A stretch of 64,000 nucleotides of DNA from VAXT01 sp038040395. GTDB lineage: Bacteria > Actinomycetota > Thermoleophilia > Gaiellales > Gaiellaceae. Positions within the stretch are counted from its first letter, which is position 1, and the number at the start of each line of letters is the position of its first letter. Positions 58,112-64,000 of this stretch are shown here, piece after piece. The notes under the pieces are model-generated. The model was not told the DNA's origin. It saw nothing but the letters and a program-made list of their open reading frames with translations, and made no database searches. The stretch lies in assembly GCA_038040395.1 (NCBI GenBank), contig JBBPIJ010000012.1, positions 10,400-74,399 on the forward strand. Reading direction: 5' to 3'. Position numbers and translations under genes: made by a program.

Positions 58112-59429
58112 GGACGGGCTCCTTCTCGTGAGTAAGGGCGTGTAGTCGGTCGAAGATCGTGTCGACGTGCCGCGTGTAGTGGTCGAGGTCGAAGATCGAA
58201 TCGAGAGTAGCGGCGTCGAGGCGCTGCGTGATCTCCGGGTCGGCACGCACGAGCTCGGGGAAGTCGACGCCTGCATCCCACGCGCGCATCGCATGACTCT
58301 GGACGAGCCGGTACGCGTCGTCCCGCGATAGGCCTGAGCCCACGAGCGCGAGCAGCAGCCGCTGGCTGAAGAAGAGCCCTCGGCTCGAGTCGAGGTTCTT
58401 GCGCATCTGCTCGGGCCGTACGACAAGACCTTCGACGAGCCAGGCGAAGCGGTCGAGCATGTAGTCGAGCGCGAGGAACGCGTCCGGGATCACGACCCGC
58501 TCGGCGGAGGAGTGAGAGATGTCCCGCTCGTGCCAGAGAGCGACGTTCTCGAGCCCCACGAGCGCGGCGGCACGCACGACCCGCGCGAGCCCGCAGATCC
58601 GCTCGGCGACGACCGGGTTCCGCTTGTGGGGCATGGCCGACGATCCCTTCTGGCCTGTCCCGAACGGCTCCTGAACCTCTGCCACCTCCGTGCGGGCCAG
58701 GTGCCGGATCTCGAGCGCGAAGCGTTCGAGGGAAGCGGCGGCGACGGCAAGGGATGCGAGGAGGTCTGCGTGGCGGTCGCGCTGGATGACCTGGGTGGCC
58801 GCGGGCTCCGGCTCGAGCCCGAGCCGCTCGCAGGCGATGCGCTCGACTTCGGGGTCGATCGCCGCGTAGTTTCCGACGGCGCCTGAGAGCTTCCCGACCC
58901 GAAGACCCTCGAGAGCGCGCGCGACGCGTTGCCGGGCCCGGTCGAGCTCGAATGCCCAGACCGCGAGCTTGAGCCCGAACGTCGTCGGCTCGGCATGCAC
59001 GCCGTGCGTGCGCCCAATCGTCAACGTGAGCCGGTGCTCGTCGGCGCGGGCGGCGACTGCTTCGAATGCGCGGTCGAGCCCGCCGAGAATGAGCTCGCCC
59101 GCCGCGCCCACCTGAAGAGCCAATGCGGTATCGACCACGTCCGACGACGTGAGGCCGTAGTGGAACCAGCGACCTTCCTCGCCGAGCTCGCTCGCGACCG
59201 CATCCACGAACGCCGCGACGTCGTGATGCGTCTTCTCCTCGATCTCCGCGACACGGGCGGGAGAGGGCGGTCGCGCGGTGGCTCGGATCTTCTGAGCAGC
59301 CTCGGGCGGGACGGCGCCGACCTCGGCCCAGCCTTCGAGCGCGGCGAGCTCCACCTCGAGCCAGCGCTCGAGCTTGCCCTCGTCCGACCAGATCCTGGTC
59401 ATAGCCGGGCGGGAGTAGCGAGAGATCAC
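58104..59429 (-). CDS. purB: Adenylosuccinate lyase
   Basis: 441 residues. Fumarase/aspartase superfamily with HHDVAAFVDAVASELG, GLTSSDVVDTALALQ, GRTHGVHAEPTTFG and the signature loop GSSAMPHKRNPVVAERI. It acts twice, on SAICAR and adenylosuccinate. It is first gene after the hairpin region at 59467-59537 and is followed by purC, purS and purQ. Confidence 0.96.
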   Translation of the reverse strand: MISRYSRPAMTRIWSDEGKLERWLEVELAALEGWAEVGAVPPEAAQKIRATARPPSPARVAEIEEKTHHDVAAFVDAVASELGEEGRWFHYGLTSSDVVDTALALQVGAAGELILGGLDRAFEAVAARADEHRLTLTIGRTHGVHAEPTTFGLKLAVWAFELDRARQRVARALEGLRVGKLSGAVGNYAAIDPEVERIACERLGLEPEPAATQVIQRDRHADLLASLAVAAASLERFALEIRHLARTEVAEVQEPFGTGQKGSSAMPHKRNPVVAERICGLARVVRAAALVGLENVALWHERDISHSSAERVVIPDAFLALDYMLDRFAWLVEGLVVRPEQMRKNLDSSRGLFFSQRLLLALVGSGLSRDDAYRLVQSHAMRAWDAGVDFPELVRADPEITQRLDAATLDSIFDLDHYTRHVDTIFDRLHALTHEKEPVHV

Positions 59430-59466
59430 TACTTGGATTCTAGAGAGAGGGCCTGCCGGTGGTGCG

Positions 59467-59537
59467 CCCCCGCTTCCGGGGGTCGATGAGCAAGCCAGGG
59501 TAGGACGCAGGGAGCCCCGATGCTCGGCGCATCGGGG
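59467..59537. terminator. Two hairpins between purE and purB
   Basis: Hairpin one: CCCCC (59467-59471) with GGGGG (59478-59482), loop GCTTCC. Hairpin two: CCCCGATGC (59515-59523) with GCATCGGGG (59529-59537), loop TCGGC, nine perfect pairs. They fill the only sizeable gap (135 bases) in the minus-strand pur run and may end purD-purE transcription or act as an attenuator before purB. No T-tract on the minus strand. Confidence 0.5.
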
Positions 59538-59564
59538 CGACTGAGGACACCGCCTGGCGCAGTC

Positions 59565-60095
59565 TCAGCGGCCGCCGGAAGTGATGGGCTCATCGCCGGC
59601 AGGCCCTCGCTGGCCCTGCGGGTATCCGCCGCCCTGGGCAAGGATCCGCGCGGCGAGGAGCGCCGCGTTGCGCGATCCGTCGACCGAGACGCACGCCACG
59701 GGCACTCCGGGCGGCATCTGGGCGATCGCAAGCAAGGCGTCGAGACCGCCGCCGACGCTCTTCGACGAGCGGAGCGGAACGCCGATCACCGGCAGGTCAC
59801 TGTAGGCGGCCACGACGCCAGGAAGCGCTGCCGCCATCCCGGCCCCGGCGATGATCACGCGCACTCCCCGGAGCTGCGCGGTGGAGGCGTACTCGGCGAC
59901 GCCGCGCGGGTCTCGGTGCGCGGACAGGACCTTCAGCTCGTGAGAGATGCCCCGCTCCCTGAGCTCTGCGAGCGCCGGGTCCATCGCCTCGAGGTCCGAC
60001 TCGGAGCCGACGAGGATGCCGACGAGCGGGCCTCGTTCGTCGAGCTCCTCCAGGAGCCCGATCGGCGAGACCTGTGCCTCCGGCTCACCCGGCAA
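59565..60095 (-). CDS. purE: N5-CAIR mutase / AIR carboxylase catalytic subunit
   Basis: 176 residues. VGILVGSESDLE, LKVLSAHRDPRG with the catalytic His, and IAGAGMAAALPGVVAA, VIGVPL. The last motif usually reads GAAHLPG in class I PurE; here Ala replaces that His. The enzyme makes CAIR for PurC. Class I PurE needs PurK, which is not in this window. A Gly/Pro-rich tail (GGGYPQGQRGPAG) follows the fold. It overlaps purD by 11 bases. Confidence 0.92.
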   Translation of the reverse strand: MPGEPEAQVSPIGLLEELDERGPLVGILVGSESDLEAMDPALAELRERGISHELKVLSAHRDPRGVAEYASTAQLRGVRVIIAGAGMAAALPGVVAAYSDLPVIGVPLRSSKSVGGGLDALLAIAQMPPGVPVACVSVDGSRNAALLAARILAQGGGYPQGQRGPAGDEPITSGGR

Positions 60096-61305
60096 CGTTC
60101 ACCGCCTTCGCCGCGATGTCCCGCCGGTAACGGGCGCCCGGGAACGTGATCCGCTCGCACGCCTCGTACGCGCGGGCGCGCGCCTCCTCGAGGGTGTCTC
60201 CGACTCCGGTCACATTGAGGATCCTGCCACCGCTCGTGACGAGCTGCCCGTCTCGGACGGCCGTTCCCGCATGGAATACGAGCGCTTCGTCCGCCTCCGC
60301 GCTGTCGACGCCCTCGATCGGAGAGCCAGCGTCTCGGCCCTCGGGGTAATGCTCCGCCGCGAGGACGACGGTCACCGCTGCGGTGTCTGCGACGCCGAGC
60401 TCGACGTCCCCGAGGTCGCCGGCGGCCGCCGCCGAGAGCGCCTCGGCCAGATCGCCCTCGATACGCGGCAGGATCGTCTGGGTCTCCGGGTCGCCGAAGC
60501 GGCAGTTGAACTCGAGCACGCGCGGCCCGTCGGCCGTCAGCATCAGCCCGGCGTACAGGCAGCCGATGAACGGCGTGCCTCGCGAGGCCATCTCCTCGAC
60601 GACCGGGCGGTGAACCGTCTCGACGAGCTCCTCGACCTGGCTCTCGTGGAGCTCGGGCACCGGCGAGTACGAGCCCATGCCCCCCGTGTTCGGGCCGGTG
60701 TCGCCGTCGCCGACGCGGCTGTAGTCGCGCGACTCGGGCAGCGGCAGAACGTTGAGACCGTCCACGAGGGCGAAGAGCGAGAGCTCCTCGCCTTCAAGCA
60801 GCTCCTCGATCACGAACTGATCGCCGAGAGCCTTGACCGCGAGCAGCGCCTCGTCCAGCTCCTCCTGCGTGTGGCACATGAACACGCCCTTGCCGGCCGC
60901 GAGACCGTCCGCCTTGACGACGCAGGGAATGCGGGCGACGGACATCGTCTCGGCGATCGGGACGCCGGCCGCGCGCATGACGTCTTTCGCAAAGCTCTTC
61001 GAGCCCTCGATCTGGGCAGCAGCCGCGCTCGGCCCGAAGACGGGGACACCGCCGCGGCGCAGCTCGTCCGCGACGCCTGCCACGAGTGGCACTTCCGGGC
61101 CGATCACGACGAGATCGGTGCCCAGTGTCCGGGCGAGCGCGAGCAGGCTTTCACCATCCTCGCCGCGGATGGGGTGGCACTCGCCGAGCCTGGCGATGCC
61201 GGGGTTCCCGGGTGCTGCGTGGAGCTCCTCGACGGCCGGGCTTTGCGCGAGCTTCCAGGCAAGCGCATGCTCCCTCCCGCCGGAGCCGACGACGAGGACT
61301 CTCAC
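60085..61305 (-). CDS. purD: Phosphoribosylamine-glycine ligase (GAR synthetase)
   Basis: 406 residues from GTG 61305 (VRVLVVGSGGREHALAWKLA). ATP-grasp enzyme with PEVPLVAGVADELR, GSKSFAKDVM, GPNTGGMGSYSP and EFNCRFGDPETQ. The open frame extends about 119 codons further upstream without homology, through the two-hairpin element, so the GTG start is chosen by family alignment. Hairpin 2 of that element ends 18 bases before the GTG. Confidence 0.95.
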   Translation of the reverse strand: MRVLVVGSGGREHALAWKLAQSPAVEELHAAPGNPGIARLGECHPIRGEDGESLLALARTLGTDLVVIGPEVPLVAGVADELRRGGVPVFGPSAAAAQIEGSKSFAKDVMRAAGVPIAETMSVARIPCVVKADGLAAGKGVFMCHTQEELDEALLAVKALGDQFVIEELLEGEELSLFALVDGLNVLPLPESRDYSRVGDGDTGPNTGGMGSYSPVPELHESQVEELVETVHRPVVEEMASRGTPFIGCLYAGLMLTADGPRVLEFNCRFGDPETQTILPRIEGDLAEALSAAAAGDLGDVELGVADTAAVTVVLAAEHYPEGRDAGSPIEGVDSAEADEALVFHAGTAVRDGQLVTSGGRILNVTGVGDTLEEARARAYEACERITFPGARYRRDIAAKAVNVAG

Positions 61306-61323
61306 TCGGCGAAGCCTACTTTG

Positions 61324-61440
61324 GTCCCGGGCCACAGGCCCGGGACTCGCGAAAAGTGCTTTGCACTTTTCGCGACTACGAGCACGCCTGCCGAGGAACG
61401 ACGCCTCGACCGGCCCGCCCATGCCGCGATCGGTGGTCGA
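61324..61440 (-). repeat. Two-hairpin leader-like repeat element, copy C
   Basis: On the minus strand, reading towards purD: tail containing CCGCGGCATGGGCGGGCC-like sequence, hairpin 1 (TCGCGAAAAGTGC 61347-61359 with 61363-61375, 13 perfect pairs), hairpin 2 (GTCCCGGGCC 61324-61333 with 61337-61346, 10 perfect pairs), then 18 bases to the purD GTG. It matches copy B closely over its full length. Confidence 0.85.
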
Positions 61441-61450
61441 AAAGGATGAC

Positions 61451-61795
61451 CTACTGTGCGGAGCCACTAATGGTGTACGGAAAGAGGCAGTCCTCGCCCC
61501 AGCCGCCACTAACAAACACTGGGCCCGGTTGGCCCTTGACGCCAGCTGGCATATACAGGCCACGAGGGCTGGTGAACCAGCCCCAGATCGTGCCAATTCG
61601 ACGGAGAGAATATGACTTCGGCCCATAGGTTCGAGCGATTTCTTCCCTCGAAATGCAATCACCGGGATAGATGTATTCGCGACCGTGGTACGCCACGCGT
61701 TCCGGCACGCGTCCGGGCAATGCGTAGTGGAAATGATCCGCAGCCTTATGCGAGAACGGGATCCACAGGCCGAATCCCACCACCGAGAGAATCAC
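61451..61795 (-). CDS. Small hypothetical protein with N-terminal membrane segment
   Basis: 114 residues from GTG 61795. The N-terminus VILSVVGFGLWIPF is hydrophobic, and the open frame extends nine codons further upstream (RRVLVAAV) with no start codon. The rest is Gly/Tyr/Pro-rich (GREYIYPGDCISREEIARTY, GTIWGWFTSPRGLYMP) with two cysteines and no recognised family. Base composition is a little less GC-rich than neighbours. It could be a small surface-exposed membrane protein or a non-coding remnant. Confidence 0.45.
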   Translation of the reverse strand: MILSVVGFGLWIPFSHKAADHFHYALPGRVPERVAYHGREYIYPGDCISREEIARTYGPKSYSLRRIGTIWGWFTSPRGLYMPAGVKGQPGPVFVSGGWGEDCLFPYTISGSAQ

Positions 61796-61907
61796 CGCTG
61801 CGACGAGAACCCGACGGCCCGTTTAGACATCGGCGAGAGCATAATCGCGTCGATCCCCGACACGCCTTTCCAGAGTTCTTAGCGCGCCTCGACGAGCCCC
61901 ACCTGGC

Positions 61908-63203
61908 TCAGCTGAGGACTGCTTCGACACCGCGCGGCGAGAGGACGTGCTCACGGGACGCGCCGGTGCCGATGAGGCAGACCTCGACGCCGAGCTCACG
62001 CTCGACGAAATCCACGTAGCGCTTCGCGGCTTGCGGCAGTGCGGTCAGATCGTCGATTCCGTCGAGTGGCTCGCTCCAGCCCGAGAGCGTCTCGTAGACG
62101 GGCTCGCAGTGGTGGAAGTCGCTCTGGTGCGCCGGAAACTCGTCGGTCTCGGTTCCGTCGCGCAGCCGGTAGCGGACGCAGACTGGCAGCTCGGCGAACG
62201 CCGAGAGGACGTCGAGCTTCGTCAGCGCGAGCGAGGTCATCCCGTTCAGGCGCACCGCGTAGCGGAGGCCGACGAGGTCGAGCCAGCCGCAGCGACGCTC
62301 GCGCCCGGTGACGGTTCCGTACTCTCCGCCGAGCTCACGGAGCCGCGCCTGGTCAGGGCCGACGATCTCGGTCGGGAACGGCCCTTCACCGACGCGCGTC
62401 ACGTACGCCTTGGCGACGCCGATCACCCGGTCGATGCGAGTCGGGCCGATGCCAATTCCCGTTGCGGCCGCCCCCGCGATGGGGTTCGACGACGTGACGA
62501 ACGGATACGTGCCGTGGTCGAGGTCGAGCAGGGTGGCCTGTGCGCCCTCGCAGAGGACGGCTTTCCCCTCGCGCAGAGCGCGGTCGACGAGGAGCGAGGT
62601 GTCGGCGATGTACGGGCGCAGCCGCTGCGCGTAGCCCTCTGCACGCTCGGCGACCTCCTCGAGCTCGAGTGGCGCCGCGCCGTAGACGCGCTCGAGCCAG
62701 ACGTTCTTCTCGGCGAGCGCGACCTCGATCTTCTGCCGGAGGATCTTCGGGTCGAAGAGGTCTTGCGTGCGGATCCCGAGCCGGGCGGACTTGTCGGCGT
62801 AGGCCGGGCCGATCCCGCGGCGTGTGGTCCCGATCTGAAGCTCCCCGAGGCGCCGCTCGCTCGCCTGGTCGAGCGCGACGTGCCACGGCATGACGAGGTG
62901 AGCGTTGCCGGAGACGCGGACGGTCTTCGTCGAGATCCCGCGCGCCTCCAGCTCGTCGAGCTCCTCGATGAAGACTCCCGGGTCGATGACGCAACCTGCC
63001 CCGAGCACGCACTCCTTGCCCCAGAGGATCCCCGAGGGCATGTGCTTGAACTTGTAGGTCTCGCCCTTGGCGATGATCGTGTGGCCGGCGTTCGGGCCGC
63101 CCTGGTAGCGGCAGACGAGGTCCGAGTGCTGGGCGAGCAGATCGACGATCTTGCCCTTGCCCTCGTCCCCCCACTGCGCGCCGACGATGACTGTCGCGGG
63201 CAC
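61908..63203 (-). CDS. purA: Adenylosuccinate synthetase
   Basis: 431 residues. N-terminal GTP-binding VIVGAQWGDEGKGKIVDLLA, PNAGHTI, IMP-site GTTRRGIGPAYADK, QATLLDLDHGTYPFVTSSNP, and the base-recognition segment LTKLDVLSAF. It condenses IMP and aspartate with GTP on the way to AMP. Full length. It is separated from purD by the repeat element and the small gene at 61451, so it may be its own transcription unit. Confidence 0.97.
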   Translation of the reverse strand: MPATVIVGAQWGDEGKGKIVDLLAQHSDLVCRYQGGPNAGHTIIAKGETYKFKHMPSGILWGKECVLGAGCVIDPGVFIEELDELEARGISTKTVRVSGNAHLVMPWHVALDQASERRLGELQIGTTRRGIGPAYADKSARLGIRTQDLFDPKILRQKIEVALAEKNVWLERVYGAAPLELEEVAERAEGYAQRLRPYIADTSLLVDRALREGKAVLCEGAQATLLDLDHGTYPFVTSSNPIAGAAATGIGIGPTRIDRVIGVAKAYVTRVGEGPFPTEIVGPDQARLRELGGEYGTVTGRERRCGWLDLVGLRYAVRLNGMTSLALTKLDVLSAFAELPVCVRYRLRDGTETDEFPAHQSDFHHCEPVYETLSGWSEPLDGIDDLTALPQAAKRYVDFVERELGVEVCLIGTGASREHVLSPRGVEAVLS

Positions 63204-63276
63204 GAGGGATCAGTCTGCCAGAAGCGCGTGCCGACGCAGTCCCGCGTCGCCTGCGCAGTAGGCTGCGGGGGTCAGC

Positions 63277-63384
63277 ATGAACTCACGCCCAAGCCGGTGG
63301 CCAAGCGTCGTGATTCTCGTTACCGGCGTGCTGGTCGTTGGTGTCCTGGGGTTCGTTGTCTGGTGGGCCACGCAGATCGGCTAG
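63277..63384 (+). CDS. 35-residue single-helix membrane peptide
   Basis: ATG 63277 to TAG 63384 gives MNSRPSRWPSVVILVTGVLV continuing VGVLGFVVWWATQIG: a short basic N-terminus and one strong transmembrane helix. GGGGGT about 5 bases upstream could serve as a ribosome site. It is divergent from purA (73-base gap) and its stop codon overlaps the stop of convergent dnaB. No family is recognised; plausible but unproven. Confidence 0.5.
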   Translation: MNSRPSRWPSVVILVTGVLVVGVLGFVVWWATQIG

Positions 63385-64000
63385 GACGCGAGGTCGGCGA
63401 ACTTCGCGTAGCGCTTCATGAACGAGAGCTTCTCGGCGCCCGTCGGGCCGTTGCGGTGCTTCGCGCAGATCACTTCGGCGAGGCCCTGCTGCTCGGACTC
63501 CTCGTTGTAGTACTCGTCGCGGTAGATGAAGAAGACGAGGTCGGCGTCCTGCTCGATCGCGCCCGACTCGCGGAGGTCGGAGAGGATCGGGCGCTTGTCG
63601 TGCCGCTGCTCGACCGCGCGCGAGAGCTGGGACATCGCAAGCACCGGAGTGTCGAGATCGCGGGCGAGCACCTTCAGCTGCCGCGAGATCTGAGAGACCT
63701 CCTGGACCCGGTTCTCGACCGACGCGCCCGAGGTCATCAGCTGCAGGTAGTCGACGATGATCAGGCCGAGGTTCGGCTCCTGGGTCTTCAGCCGCCGCGC
63801 CTTCGCGCGGATCTCCATCATCGTGATCGAGCCCATGTCGTCGACGTAGATCGGCGCCTTGGCGAGCTTGTCGCACGCCGCCGTCAACCGCGGCCAGTCG
63901 TCGACTGCGAGCTTTCCGGTGCGCAGCCTGTTCGACTCGACCTTGGCCTCGCTGCACATCAGCCGCTGCGTGACCTCGGACTTCGACATCTCGAGCGTGA
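63381..64000 (-). CDS. dnaB: Replicative DNA helicase DnaB, C-terminal part (runs off right edge)
   Basis: About 206 C-terminal residues of the RecA-like helicase domain. TLEMSKSEVTQRLMCSEAKV follows Walker A, which is outside the window. Walker B is LGLIIVDYLQLM, then the sensor MSQLSRAVEQR and the arginine-finger region KRPILSDLRESGAIEQDADL and KHRNGPTG. The hexameric helicase unwinds DNA at the replication fork. The end is natural (MKRYAKFADLAS, then TAG); the N-terminal part lies beyond 64000. Confidence 0.96.
   Translation of the reverse strand, partial: TLEMSKSEVTQRLMCSEAKVESNRLRTGKLAVDDWPRLTAACDKLAKAPIYVDDMGSITMMEIRAKARRLKTQEPNLGLIIVDYLQLMTSGASVENRVQEVSQISRQLKVLARDLDTPVLAMSQLSRAVEQRHDKRPILSDLRESGAIEQDADLVFFIYRDEYYNEESEQQGLAEVICAKHRNGPTGAEKLSFMKRYAKFADLAS

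Overview
The window is very GC-rich, tightly packed chromosomal DNA from what looks like a high-GC actinobacterium. The class III cyclases fused to beta-propellers or ATPases, the PurL/PurQ/PurS split, the actinobacterial CtaG type and frequent GTG starts fit the Thermoleophilia (Gaiellales-like) best. That placement is inference from protein style, because no rRNA or ribosomal marker is present.

Left part (1-12.8 kb) is an accessory region. It starts with the N-terminal end of isocitrate lyase (aceA, running off the left edge) behind an array of GGATCC-centred palindromes. It is followed by cassettes bounded by 3' fragments of tRNA genes. Three tRNA-Arg(CCT) 3' fragments (902-942, 5427-5467, 8922-8962) and a nested pair of tRNA-Asp(GTC) 3' fragments (1088-1122, 4666-4707) delimit segments carrying a peptide-type solute-binding protein and three class III nucleotide cyclases (cyclase-TM-propeller, a truncated cyclase-ATPase, and a zinc-ribbon-cyclase-ATPase-TPR). 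A tyrosine recombinase lies next to the last Arg fragment. Further on are intact tRNA-Lys(TTT) and tRNA-Glu(TTC), and a single LanC-like gene bracketed by an intact tRNA-Val(TAC) and a tRNA-Val 3' fragment. This serial tRNA-end cassette structure is the most unusual feature of the window.

Middle (12.4-41 kb) is mostly core metabolism. It holds an SDR, a glycogen-debranching-like enzyme and a glycosyltransferase. A four-gene operon combines cystathionine beta-synthase, two YcaQ-type DNA glycosylase paralogues and cystathionine gamma-lyase/synthase. An ECF sigma factor with a membrane partner follows. Two purine blocks come next: purM-purN-purH, and purL-purF. PurL carries a complete 475-residue LAGLIDADG intein at its conserved HYGN/CVGVPTVGG site. 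Other genes here include ctaG, an LVIVD-repeat secreted protein, an EamA transporter, a GNAT, a PASTA protein, a proline iminopeptidase-like hydrolase and glyoxalase I.

Right-centre (41-56 kb) is a polyamine uptake and breakdown island. It has two complete PotABCD-type ABC transporters, two class III aminotransferases, an aminobutyraldehyde-type dehydrogenase and a Tat-type FAD amine oxidase. Together they could import putrescine-like amines and convert them through an aminoaldehyde and GABA to succinate semialdehyde.

Right end (56-64 kb) is a second purine run (purA, purD, purE, purB, purC, purS, purQ, all on the minus strand) and the C-terminal part of DnaB. With the middle blocks, every step from PRPP to SAICAR, IMP and adenylosuccinate is covered in the window, except that no purK is seen.

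A roughly 110-base two-hairpin element occurs three times (17490-17601, 35403-35516, 61324-61440). Each copy has the same orientation and sits 16-21 nt before a start codon (MBL hydrolase, EamA transporter, purD), with compensatory changes in its stems. It is a candidate structured leader or REP-like element.
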